A stretch of 64,000 nucleotides of DNA from Streptomyces sp. B1I3 (GTDB lineage: Bacteria; Actinomycetota; Actinomycetes; Streptomycetales; Streptomycetaceae), in assembly GCF_030816615.1 (NCBI RefSeq), contig NZ_JAUSYD010000001.1, forward strand, positions 124,001 to 188,000, in the 5' to 3' direction. Under the pieces are notes generated by a model, which searched no databases, was not told where the DNA came from, and saw nothing but the letters and a program-made list of their open reading frames with translations. A program made the position numbers and the translations under genes. Positions within the stretch are counted from its first letter, which is position 1; the number at the start of each line of letters is the position of its first letter. Shown in pieces: positions 9,141 through 19,300 of this stretch.

Positions 9141-12100
9141 TGGTCACTACCAGGGGTGTCGGGGTCGGTCGCCCGGGCCAGCAGGTCGGCGAGCTCGGGC
9201 ACGTGCGGGGGTCGCATCATGGTGTAGTGGTCTCCGGGAACGTCGTGGATCTCCAGCGGCCGGCCGACCAGCCGCTGCCAGCCCCCGACCGGGCTCTGCG
9301 GCTCCTCGGCCGCGCGTACGACCGTCAGCGGGCCGTCCCACGGTTCCAGCGGATACCCGCGAACCGCCCGGACGTTCGCGTTGAACACCGCCATCAGCCT
9401 GGAGAGCTGGCCCGTCGCGGTGTCCGGGGGCAATACGTCCGCGGCGGCCGCCCGGGCCAGCAGCTCCTCGGTGAGCCGTTCCGGCGGCAACCCGCGGAGC
9501 GCGGCCGGGTCGATCTCCAGGCGCCGGTCGGCGGCCCGTCCCAGTTCCCAGCCGAACCAGGCGGCCAGGTCTGCCTCGTCGGCCTGTTCCAGACCGTTGT
9601 CGAGATTCGGCGGACCGCCGTCGAGCATGGTGAGCGAGCCCACCTCGCGCCCGGTCCCGTGCAGCCGCTGGGCGACGGCGTACGCGACCACACTGCCGAC
9701 GCAGAAGCCGACGAGGTGGTACGGGCCCTCCGGCTGCACGCCGACGATGGCGTCCAGATAGTGCTCCACCGCCTCTTCCAGCGTGTCCACCGGGTGCTGC
9801 CCGGTGTCCAGACCGTAGGACTGCAGGCCGTACACCGGCTGGTCGTCCGGGAGGTGGCGGGTCAGATCGAGGTAGCTGAGCGCGTTGCCGACCGCGGGCG
9901 GCAGGCAGAACAGCGGTGGCCGGGAGCCGGCGGCCCGTATGGGCACGATCGGCGACCAGGCACCGGACCGACCGTCCCGCAGTTCGGCGGCCATCCGTTC
10001 GATGGTCGCCCCACCGGCGAAGAGCGAGGAGAGCGGCAGCTCGCGGCCGTGCTCGGCGGTCACCCGGGACAGCAGGCGTACGGCACGCAGCGAGGTTCCG
10101 CCCAGATCGAAGAAGTCGTCGGTGACGCCGATGGGACGGCGTCCCAGGACGTCCTCCCAAAGGGCCACCAGCGCCAGCTCCAGACCGTCCCGCGCAGTCA
10201 CCTGTTCACTCTCGTCGGTGAGCACGCCGGGGTCGGGCAGCGCCTTGCGGTCCACCTTGCCGTTGGGCGACAGCGGGACCTCGTCCAGCCACACCACGGT
10301 CTCCGGCACCATGTACTCGGGCAGGGTGCGCCCCATCGCCGCTCGCAGCCGCGCGGTGTCGACCAGCTCCCGGTCGCCGGCGACGTAGGCGACCAGCCGC
10401 TGGTCCCGGGCGGCAGCGACCGCGTTGCGGACTCCGTCCACGGCGCGGGCCGCCGCCTCCACCTCACCGAGTTCGATCCGGAAACCCCGCAGCTTCACCT
10501 GGTCGTCCAGACGGCCGAGAAAGTCCAGCGCACCGTCCGGCCGCCACCGTGCCAGGTCGCCGGTGCGGTACATCCGGCCGCGGTGGAAGGGGTCCGTGAC
10601 GAAACGACTGGCGGTGAGCTCGGGACGGTTGAGGTAGCCCTCCGCCACCTGTACACCGGCGATGCACAGCTCGCCGGGGACGCCGACCGGGGCCGGAGCA
10701 CCGCGCTCGTCCAGCACGTACAGCCGGGTGTTGGCGATCGGGCGCCCGATCGGGACGGTCGGGCCTGGCTCCCCGGGACGGCACTGCCAGTGGCTGACGT
10801 CGACGGCCGCCTCGGTGGGACCGTACAGGTTGTGCAGGCCGCAGTTCTCGGTCTCGGCAAGGAAGCGGCGGGCCAGAGCGGCGGGCAGCGCCTCACCGCT
10901 GCACACCACCCGGCGCAGTGAGGTGAGGTCCCCGACCACCTCCGCCTCCAGGAACACCTCCAGCATGGAGGGGACGAAGTGCAGGGTGGTGACCCGCTCG
11001 GCACTGATCAGGCCGGCCAGGTAGCCCGGGTCCTTGTGGCCGTCGGGACGGGCCACCACCAACCGGGCACCGGTCATCAGCGGCCAGAGGAATTCCCAGA
11101 CCGAGACGTCGAAGCTGTACGGCGTCTTCTGCAGCACGCTGTCGTCACTGTGCAGGTCGAAGCACTCCTGCATCCACAGCAGCCGGTTGACGATGCCCCG
11201 ATGGCTGTTGGCCACCCCCTTGGGCGTTCCGGTGGAGCCCGAGGTGTAGATGACGTACGCGCTGTCGTCCGGCTCGTTGACCGGCTCGGGTCTTCCCTCC
11301 GGGTACGCTTCGAGGGCAGCGTCGTCCGCGTCCAGGTCCACGACCAGCCGCGCGGCCGAAGGCACCCTGTCGCGGGCGGCGGCATGGGTGAGCACCACTT
11401 CCGTCCCGGCGTCCTCGCACAGGAACGCGCGTCGCTCCTCCGGGTGGCCCGGGTCGAGCGGTACATAAGCGGCGCCCGCCTTGAGCACCGCGAGCAGCGC
11501 GACCACCAGCTCCGTCGAGCGGTGCAGGCAGAGGCCCACGCGGCCGCCGCGCCCCACGCCGAGCGCGCGCAGATGGCGGGCCAGGCGGTTGGCGCGCCCG
11601 TCCAACTCCCGGTAGGTCAGCTCGCTGCCCTCGAAGGACAGCGCCACGGCCTCGGGGGTCAGGTCCACCTGCCGGTGGATCAGCTCGTGCACGGCGCCCA
11701 CGGGCGGATAGTCGGTGCCGGTGGCGTTCCACTCGTGCAGCAGCAGGCGGCGTTCGGCCGCGGGCAGCAGCGGGAGGTCCCCGACGGGTCCGGCCGGGTC
11801 CTCCACCACGGCCTGGAGGAGGGTGCGGAGCTGTGCGAGGAACCGGTCCACCCATGCCTCGTCGAAGAGGTCGGTGCGGTACTCGACCGCGAGGTCGATC
11901 CCGGCGGGGGTGTACGCGGCCGACATGTTGAGGTCGTACTTCACCTCGCTGCGCCGGGCGGGCAGCGGTTCGAAGCGCAGCGGACCTCGTGGGGCGGCGG
12001 GCGGCGGAGTGTTGTTGACCGCGAACATCACCTGGAACAGCGGGGCGAGTCCGGCAGACCGGTCGGGGTGGACCATCTGGACCATCTCCTCGAAGGAGAG

Positions 12101-13126
12101 GGCCTGGTGGTCGTACGCGCCCAGCGCCACCTCGCGGACATCACCCAGCAGTTCTTCGAAGGTCCGCTGCGGATCCACCCGGACCCGCAGCGGCAGGGTG
12201 TTGATGAAACAGCCGATCATCGGCTCGACATCGGCGCTGAGGCGTCCGGCCACCGGAGTGCCGACCACCAGGTCGGTGCGGCCGGTGTAGCGGTGCAGCA
12301 GCACGTCGAAGGCGGTCAGCAGGGTCATGAAGAGCGTGCTGCCGTGCAGCTCCGCCAGCTCGACCAGGTCTTCGGTGAGTCCGGCCGAAAGCCGCGCCGA
12401 CCGCAGTGCTCCGGCCCCGCTCCCCGTGGCGGCGGCGGTACGCGGGTGGACGGCCGGGAGCTCCAGCACCGGCGGAGCGCCCTCCAGCGCGGTGCGCCAG
12501 TAGGCGCGTTCACGCTCACCGGAACCCTCGCCGGCCCGGCTGCGCAGGCGGCGGGCGAAGTCACCGTACTGCAGCGGCAGCGGCGGCAGCGAAGCAGGGC
12601 GTCCGACGACGAAGTCCGTGTACAGGGCCTCCAGTTCGAAGAGCAGCCGGCCCAGCGACCAGCCGTCCACCACGATGTGGTGCGCGGCCAGCGACAGCAC
12701 ATGTTCCGTCGGGCCGAGCCGCAGCAGCTCGGCGGTGAACGGCGGTCTCGTCGCCAGGTCGAACACCTGTCGGGAGGCACGGTCGATCGCCTCGTCCACC
12801 AGCCGCTCGGTGCCTGGCTCCCCGGTCAGGTCGTGCACAGCCAGCGGCAGCGGCCGCCGTGCGGGATGCACCCGCTGCACCGGCTCGCCGTCGACCAGGT
12901 GGAAGGTGGTACGCAGCACCTCGTGCCGGACGACGATCTCGTCCAGGGCGGCCCGCAGCATCTCCTGGTCGAGCGCGCCGCGGATCCGTACCGCGAGCGG
13001 CACGGTGTACGCGCAGCCACCGGGAGCGAGCCTGTCCACGAACCAGAGCCGACGCTGGGCCGGCGACGTGGGGTGGTCCCGGGGGGCCGGGTGGTCAGTC
13101 GCCATCGGGACGCACCGCTTCCGCAT
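9137..13126 (-). CDS. NRPS C-A-T-TE termination module, Ser-type A domain, Cys-type thioesterase
   Basis: 1329 residues (a second possible ATG at 13105). Order: condensation (about 15-445; AAHHIVVDGWSLG), adenylation (about 470-970; VIYTSGSTGTPKG, NLYGPTEAA, RGFRIELGEVE), carrier (DDFFDLGGTSLRAV) and thioesterase. Reading the ten pocket positions against GrsA by hand gives D-V-W-H-V-S-L-V-D-K, which matches known serine-activating domains. In the thioesterase the nucleophile elbow reads VGFCVGS, so the usual Ser is Cys (residue 1142, codon 9701-9703, TGC). A later Asp (MLDGG, 1169) and His (PGDHYTMM, 1300) complete a triad. This protein should add Ser and release the chain. The stop overlaps the transketolase start and the start overlaps the preceding NRPS stop. 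Confidence 0.92.
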   Translation of the reverse strand: MRKRCVPMATDHPAPRDHPTSPAQRRLWFVDRLAPGGCAYTVPLAVRIRGALDQEMLRAALDEIVVRHEVLRTTFHLVDGEPVQRVHPARRPLPLAVHDLTGEPGTERLVDEAIDRASRQVFDLATRPPFTAELLRLGPTEHVLSLAAHHIVVDGWSLGRLLFELEALYTDFVVGRPASLPPLPLQYGDFARRLRSRAGEGSGERERAYWRTALEGAPPVLELPAVHPRTAAATGSGAGALRSARLSAGLTEDLVELAELHGSTLFMTLLTAFDVLLHRYTGRTDLVVGTPVAGRLSADVEPMIGCFINTLPLRVRVDPQRTFEELLGDVREVALGAYDHQALSFEEMVQMVHPDRSAGLAPLFQVMFAVNNTPPPAAPRGPLRFEPLPARRSEVKYDLNMSAAYTPAGIDLAVEYRTDLFDEAWVDRFLAQLRTLLQAVVEDPAGPVGDLPLLPAAERRLLLHEWNATGTDYPPVGAVHELIHRQVDLTPEAVALSFEGSELTYRELDGRANRLARHLRALGVGRGGRVGLCLHRSTELVVALLAVLKAGAAYVPLDPGHPEERRAFLCEDAGTEVVLTHAAARDRVPSAARLVVDLDADDAALEAYPEGRPEPVNEPDDSAYVIYTSGSTGTPKGVANSHRGIVNRLLWMQECFDLHSDDSVLQKTPYSFDVSVWEFLWPLMTGARLVVARPDGHKDPGYLAGLISAERVTTLHFVPSMLEVFLEAEVVGDLTSLRRVVCSGEALPAALARRFLAETENCGLHNLYGPTEAAVDVSHWQCRPGEPGPTVPIGRPIANTRLYVLDERGAPAPVGVPGELCIAGVQVAEGYLNRPELTASRFVTDPFHRGRMYRTGDLARWRPDGALDFLGRLDDQVKLRGFRIELGEVEAAARAVDGVRNAVAAARDQRLVAYVAGDRELVDTARLRAAMGRTLPEYMVPETVVWLDEVPLSPNGKVDRKALPDPGVLTDESEQVTARDGLELALVALWEDVLGRRPIGVTDDFFDLGGTSLRAVRLLSRVTAEHGRELPLSSLFAGGATIERMAAELRDGRSGAWSPIVPIRAAGSRPPLFCLPPAVGNALSYLDLTRHLPDDQPVYGLQSYGLDTGQHPVDTLEEAVEHYLDAIVGVQPEGPYHLVGFCVGSVVAYAVAQRLHGTGREVGSLTMLDGGPPNLDNGLEQADEADLAAWFGWELGRAADRRLEIDPAALRGLPPERLTEELLARAAAADVLPPDTATGQLSRLMAVFNANVRAVRGYPLEPWDGPLTVVRAAEEPQSPVGGWQRLVGRPLEIHDVPGDHYTMMRPPHVPELADLLARATDPDTPGSDQ

Positions 13127-16100
13127 CGACCAGCTCGGCGAGCCCGGCCACGGTCGGGCACTCGAACACCGCCTTGAGCGGCAACGTGACCCCGAAGGCG
13201 TCGGCTATGCGCGAGACCAACTGCATGGCGAGCAGCGAGTGGCCGCCGATGGCGAAGAAGCCACTGTGCGCGCCGACCCGGTCGACGCCGAGCAGGTCGG
13301 CCATCAGCGCAGCCAGCCGCTGTTCGGTGCCGCTGCGGGGCTGCACCCACTCCTCCTCGACCGGTGCCTCCGGCTTCGGGAGCGCCGCCCAGTCGGTCTT
13401 GCCGTTGGCGGTGACCGGAATGGCGTCCACGAAGAGGTAGACGGCGGGCACGGCGGCGGCGGGGAGCCGCTTGCCGAGGTAGCCGCGCAGTTGAGCGGGG
13501 GTCGGGGCGGGTTCGGTGGCGGCCACCGCGTAGGCGGTCAGCAGGACATCCCCCTCCCCTACCGACCTGGCCGCGACGACCGCCCGGCGGACGCCCGGGT
13601 GCTTGGCGAGTACGGCCGCCACCTCGTCGGGTTCGATCCGCACACCGCGGATCTTCACCTGGCGGTCCTTGCGGCCCAAAATCTCCAGTGTGCCGTCCAG
13701 CCGGTAACGGCCCAGGTCACCGGTGTGATAGAGCAGGTCCTCAGGGTCGCCGGTGGCCTGGTTGGGCTGCCAGGCGGTGCGTGCGCCGGTCTCTTCCTCC
13801 TCGGAGGCGAGGTAGCCGAGGCTGCGGTACGGCGTGCGGAGGACGATCTCTCCGACCTCACCGATGCCGCAGCGGGTTCCGGACCCGTTCATCACCAGAG
13901 CCTGACCTCCGGGCAACGGACTGCCGACCGGCTGTACCCCGGCCGCCGGCTGCTCCGGGACGGTCCAGGAGCAGGCGGCGAGGGTCGTCTCGGTCGGCCC
14001 GTACAGATTGACCACCGCACTGCCCGGGCAGACCGCCCGCCAGCGCTCCACCAGCGCGTCCGTGAGCGGCTCGCCCGCGAAGAAGACCAGCCGCACAGCG
14101 GTGGGCCGGGGGCTTTCGGCAGGGCGCTCCGCGAGCCAGGCGGTGGCGAGTGCGGGCACCGTGTGCAGCGCGGTGATCCGCTCCTCCGCCAGCCAGCCGA
14201 GCAGTTCGCCCGGCAGCAGTTCGTCGCCCCGCTCAGGAACGCACAGGGTGGCGCCGGAGACCAGGGGAAGCAGCAGGTCCCGCAGCACGACGTCGAAGGA
14301 GAGCCCGGTGAGGAAGGCGGTCCGGTCACCGGCACCGACACCGAACGTGTCCCGTTGCCAGGTCAGGAAGTGGGCGAGTCCACCCTCACGGCCGAGGACG
14401 CCCTTGGGTACACCGGTCGTGCCGGAGGTGAAGAACAGGTACCCGGCCTCGTTGCCGTACGTCCGGCCCGGTTCGTGCGGTCCGAGGGCGCCGAGCGGCA
14501 GTCCGGTTTCCCGGGACACCTCGACGACGCCCACCCCGTCGCGGCGCAGCGGCGAGTCCTCGCCGTCCTCCGGCGCAGTGACCAGGACCACCCGGGTGGC
14601 CCCGGACCGGCTCAGGACGCTCTGCTGCCGCAGCCGGGGCAGCAGCGGGTCGACCGTGACCAGCACACCGCCACCCGCGAGTACTGCGAGCATCGCCGCG
14701 GCCAGCGCCGGGCTGCGGTGCCCGCAGACCGCGACCACGGGCCGCTCGGCGCTGTCCGGGTCCAGGGCGAGGGAGGTGCGGATGGCCTCCGCCCGCTCCC
14801 ACAGCTCGGCGTAGCTCCAGCGCTGCCCGCCGCACTCCACGGCCGCCGCCTCGGGGGTGCGCAGCAGCTGCGCGTAGACCAATTCACGCACGGTGGGCTG
14901 GCGCTCGGCCTTCTGCGGCTCCGCCGGATCGGGCAGTACCCCCTCGCTCTCGGGGAGAATCAGCGAGTAGCGCGAGACCGCCGTGTCGGGGGCGGCGATG
15001 GCCTGCTCCAGCAGGCGGACGAGCTGGCCGAGGAGGTGCGCGATGCGCTCCGGACGGTAGAGCGCGGTCTGGAAGACGGCCTCCAGCATCAGCTCCTCAC
15101 CCGTCTCCCGCGCATAGAGGGTGATCGGGAACTTGGCCGGCGGGCGGGAGAGCTCCAGGAACTCCAGGGGCAGCGGACCCAGCCGGTCCGTCGCCTCCAC
15201 CGTGTTGGTGTGGTTGAACATGACCTGGAAGAGGGGGGTGTGGGCGGCGCTACGCTCCGGTCGCAGCTCCTCCACCAGATGCTCGAAGGGCAGCTCCTGG
15301 TGCTCGTACGCGGCGAGGGTGGAGCGGCTGACCCGCTCCACCAGGCCGCGGAAGGTCGGCTCTCCGCCGAGATCCGCGCGCAGGGCCAGCGTGTTGAGGA
15401 AGCAGCCGACGGAGCCGACGAGTTCCGGGCGCGAGCGGCCCGCGGTGGGCACGCCGACCACCACGTCGCCGGTGCCGGTCACCCGGCCGAGCAGCAGTTG
15501 GAACGCGGCAAGCACGATCATGAACGCGGAGGCGCCGGAGGAGGCGCCCAGCGCGCGCAGTCCGGTCAGCGTCTCGGGGGCGATGCGGGCCGAGCGCACC
15601 TCTCCGGCGTAACGCTCGGCGTCCGGCACCGGGCCGTCTTGGGGCAGCGCAAGCACCGGGGGTGCCCCGTGCAGCGCCTCACGCCAGTACGCCAGGTCCC
15701 CCGTGTGCTCTCCACCGTCCAGGCGGCGGCGCTGCCAGGAGGCGAAGTCCGCGTACTGCACCGGCGGTTCGCCCGGCTCGGGCGTGCGGCCGACGCTCAA
15801 CTCTGCATAGAACTCGCCGAGTTCGCGCATCACCACACCCATCGACCAGCCGTCGACCACCGCATGGTGAGCCACCAGCAGCAGCACGTGCGAGTCGGCC
15901 GCCTCACGCAGCACCGCCGCGCGCAGCAGCGGGCCCTCGGTCAGGTCGAAGACGCGGAGCGTCTCGGCGGTGATCCACTCGTCCACCGGCCCGGTCCGCT
16001 CCGGGTCCAGGACGGGCAGCTCGACCTCGCCCGGCTCGGCGATGACCTGCACCGGCTCGCCGTCGGCCTCGTGGAAGGTGGTGCGCAGCACGTCGTGCCG

Positions 16101-16367
16101 GTTCACCACCATCCGCAGCGCCGCGGCCAGCGCGTCCAGGTCGAGGTCACCACTGATCCGGACCGCCAGCGGCACGTTGTAGGCCGGGTTCCCGGGGTCG
16201 AAGCGGTCGACGAACCACAGGCGGCGCTGTGCGTACGAGGCCGGAGCGGGGCCTTCGCCCGCCACCACGGGTATCCGGTCGGACGGGGATTCGGCTGCTT
16301 CGTCCTGGAGCAGGTCGAGCAGCCGCTCGCGCTCCTCCGCGGAGAGGCCGGAGAGGTTCTCGGTCAT
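13095..16367 (-). CDS. NRPS C-A-T elongation module, A-domain specificity unknown
   Basis: 1090 residues, ATG overlapping the preceding NRPS stop. Condensation domain about 25-450 (VAHHAVVDGWSMG intact), adenylation about 480-985 (YLFFTSGTTGVPKG, NLYGPTETT, RGVRIEPDEV, NGKTDWAALPK), carrier about 1005-1080 (SGFFAIGGHSLLAMQ). By hand alignment with GrsA the ten pocket residues read D-V-R-H-F-A-L-L-A-K. I do not recognise this code. The Arg at the third position would suit an acidic or otherwise unusual side chain, but this is speculation. No epimerase or methyltransferase domain. It is a candidate for loading a product of the AmCP/transketolase branch or a hydroxylated amino acid. Confidence 0.92.
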   Translation of the reverse strand: MTENLSGLSAEERERLLDLLQDEAAESPSDRIPVVAGEGPAPASYAQRRLWFVDRFDPGNPAYNVPLAVRISGDLDLDALAAALRMVVNRHDVLRTTFHEADGEPVQVIAEPGEVELPVLDPERTGPVDEWITAETLRVFDLTEGPLLRAAVLREAADSHVLLLVAHHAVVDGWSMGVVMRELGEFYAELSVGRTPEPGEPPVQYADFASWQRRRLDGGEHTGDLAYWREALHGAPPVLALPQDGPVPDAERYAGEVRSARIAPETLTGLRALGASSGASAFMIVLAAFQLLLGRVTGTGDVVVGVPTAGRSRPELVGSVGCFLNTLALRADLGGEPTFRGLVERVSRSTLAAYEHQELPFEHLVEELRPERSAAHTPLFQVMFNHTNTVEATDRLGPLPLEFLELSRPPAKFPITLYARETGEELMLEAVFQTALYRPERIAHLLGQLVRLLEQAIAAPDTAVSRYSLILPESEGVLPDPAEPQKAERQPTVRELVYAQLLRTPEAAAVECGGQRWSYAELWERAEAIRTSLALDPDSAERPVVAVCGHRSPALAAAMLAVLAGGGVLVTVDPLLPRLRQQSVLSRSGATRVVLVTAPEDGEDSPLRRDGVGVVEVSRETGLPLGALGPHEPGRTYGNEAGYLFFTSGTTGVPKGVLGREGGLAHFLTWQRDTFGVGAGDRTAFLTGLSFDVVLRDLLLPLVSGATLCVPERGDELLPGELLGWLAEERITALHTVPALATAWLAERPAESPRPTAVRLVFFAGEPLTDALVERWRAVCPGSAVVNLYGPTETTLAACSWTVPEQPAAGVQPVGSPLPGGQALVMNGSGTRCGIGEVGEIVLRTPYRSLGYLASEEEETGARTAWQPNQATGDPEDLLYHTGDLGRYRLDGTLEILGRKDRQVKIRGVRIEPDEVAAVLAKHPGVRRAVVAARSVGEGDVLLTAYAVAATEPAPTPAQLRGYLGKRLPAAAVPAVYLFVDAIPVTANGKTDWAALPKPEAPVEEEWVQPRSGTEQRLAALMADLLGVDRVGAHSGFFAIGGHSLLAMQLVSRIADAFGVTLPLKAVFECPTVAGLAELVDAEAVRPDGD

Positions 16368-19300
16368 CGGGCGCTGCCTTTCGGGTCCACGGCGGACGAG
16401 GTTCGGGCGGCGTGCGCGGCGAGCATCGCCGCCTCGATGCGGGGGGTGAGCGCGGCCACGGTGGGGTGGTCGAACACCTCACGGAGCGGAATCTCCACTC
16501 CGAAGCTGGTGTCGATGTTCCACACCAGTTGCACCGCGGCGATCGAATTGCCACCCAGCTCGAAGAAGTTGTCGTGTACACCGAGCTCCGGTACGTGCAG
16601 AAGCTCGCACCAGAGTTCGGCGAGCGTACGCTCGCGGCGGTTGCGTGGCTGCACGATGGCACGGGCCGCCGTGAGGTCCGCCGCGGCGGGGGCCGGCAGA
16701 GAGCGGCGGTCGATCTTGCCGCTGGGGCTGAGCGGCAGGCTCTCCAGCAGGACGAAGGCGTCCGGCACCATGTGCGCCGGAAGCCGGTCCGCCAGGTGTG
16801 CGCGCAGTTCCGCCGCGGTGAGGGCTTCGTCCGCAGGGACCGCGTACCCGACCAGCCTGGGGTGCCCCGGGTTGTCCTGGCGCAGCAGCACTGCGGCGGC
16901 GAAGATCCCGGGGTGCTCGGTCAGCACCGCTTCGACCTCTCCCAGCTCGATCCGGAAACCGCGCAGCTTCACCTGGTCGTCGACCCGGCCGAGGAAGTCC
17001 AGTCGCCCGTCGGGCAGCAGTCTCACCAGGTCGCCGGTGCGGTAGATCCGCGCGTTCTCATCGGGCACGAACGGGTCGGCCAGGAACCGCTCCTCGGTCA
17101 GCTCCGGGCGCCCCAGGTAGCCGCGGGCCAGTCCGGCGCCGCCGATCCACAGTTCCCCCGGGATCCCGGTCGGCAGTAGCTGCTGCCGCCGGTCCAGCAC
17201 ATAGGCCCGCATGTTGCCCATCGGCCGTCCGATCGGCGGCGACCCTTCGTACGCGCCGGGGCCGCATTCCTCGGCGATCACCGTCACGGTGCCCTCGGTG
17301 GGCCCGTATCCGTTGATGAACCGTCGGCCGGGAACCGACCAGTCGTCGACCAGCCCTCCGGAGAACGCCTCACCGCCGACGAAGGCGATGCGCAGCGCCG
17401 GGAACTCCTGCCCGGGCAGCAGCTTCATCACCGCGGGCGGCATATCCATCACGGTGATGCCCTGCTCGGTCATGAAGCGGCTCAGCGCGCGCACCGAGAG
17501 CAGGGTCTCCTGCCGGGCGAGGCAGATCCGGGCGCCGCTGGTCAACGCTCCGAAGATCTCGAACGCCGAGACATCGAAGCTCAGCGAGGCGAACTGGAGA
17601 ATCCGGTCGTGCGGGCCGAGGCCGAACATCTGCTGGACGTTGGCCATGAAGTTGCAGACCGACCGGTGTTCGATCAGCACCCCCTTGGGCCGTCCCGTGG
17701 AACCGGACGTGTAGATCACGTATGCGAGCCCCTCCGGCCCGGAGACCGGCGCCGGCCTGGTGGTGGGCATCCCGTCCCCTACCGGGTCGGTGTCCAGCTG
17801 GACCACCGCGGCCGAGGTCTGCGGCAACCGCTTGCGCACCGCGGACTGGGTCACCACGACGGGAGCCGCGCTATCAGCCAGCATGAAGGCGAGCCGATCA
17901 GCCGGGTAGGCCGGATCCAGCGGCACGTACGCGCCACCGGCCTTGAGCACCGCGAGAACCGCGACCACCAGCTCCGGCGAGCGCTCCAGACAGAGCCCGA
18001 CCCGGGTCTCCCGGCCGACACCGAGCGCGCGCAGCCGGTGCGCCAGCGCATTGGCGCGGCCGTCCAGCTCCCCGTACGTCAGCGCGGCGCGGTCCTCGAA
18101 CACCACCGCGACGGCGTCCGGGTCGGCGTCCACCCTGCGCTCGACCAACTCGTGCACGGTCGCCCCGTCCTCGAAGGGCCGCGCGGTGTCGTTCCAGGTG
18201 TGCACCTGGTCGCGGTACTCGTCCGGGCCCAGCAGCGGCAGCAGCGTGAACGGCCGGTCCGGCTCCGCCAGCACGCCGCCGAGCAGCGTCCGGAGTGTTC
18301 CGAGCGTCCTGCGGACGGTGGCCGGGGCGAACAGGTCGGACCGGTACTCGGCGGTGAGCCGCAAGCCGTTCCGGTACGGCGTGGCGGAGAAACTGAGGTC
18401 CGCCCGTGAGGTGCCGGCGTCCAACTCGGTGACGGTGGCGCTCAACCCGCCAAGGTCGAATTCCGCGCGGTGGGCGTCCTCGAGGGCGAACACCACCTGG
18501 TAGACCGGGTTCTGGTCGGCGGAGCGCCCGGCCGCGGCCAGTTCCACGATCCGCTCGAACGGCGTGTCCTGGTGCTCGAACGCACCCAGCACAACGCTAC
18601 GGACCCGGTGCAGCAGATCGCGGAAGCCGGGCTCACCGGTCAGATCGGTGCGCAACGGAAGTGTGTTGATGAAGCAGCCGACCAGCGGTTCGGTACCGGG
18701 CGCGTTGCGGCCCGCCACCGGGCTGCCGATCACCACGTCCTCGTTACCGGTGATCCGGCTCAGATACGCCTGGCAGAGCGCTGCCAGGGCCATGAACAGG
18801 GTGACCCCCTCGGCCCGGCACAGTGCCCGCAACGAGTCCAGCGTCTCCGACCCGATGTCGATGGTCTCCCGGCCGCCCAGGTTGGTCGGCCGGGACGGGC
18901 GGACGAAGTCGGTGGGCAGTCCGAGGTCCTGCGGCGCGCCCTTCAGCGTGCTGCGCCAGTACTCCGCGTGGGGGCCCTCGGACGCCTCGTCCGCCGCGCG
19001 CTGAAGCTGCTCCGCGATGTCCGCGGGCTGGACGGCCAGGGGCGGCGCGGGTGCGCGTCCGGCGAGTATCGCCTCGTAGCAGTCGGCGAGGTCGCGACTG
19101 AACACGCCGAGCGACCAGCCGTCGAAGGCGATGTGATGGACGACGGCCAGCAGGACGTGCCGCTGGTCCCCTCGGCGCAGCAGGTCGAAGCGGATCAGTG
19201 GACCGGTCGTGAGGTCGAAGCGGTGCCGGGCGATGCGCTCCGCGCACCGAAGCTGCTCCTCGTCGTTCCCGACCTCGACCACAGGAAGATCGATCTCCGG

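Noticed and set aside
12618..17045. 1475-codon plus-strand ORF across the NRPS genes
   Set aside because: High GC leaves antisense frames open. The minus strand carries clear C, A, T and TE motifs; the plus translation is Arg/Gly/Val-rich without domains.
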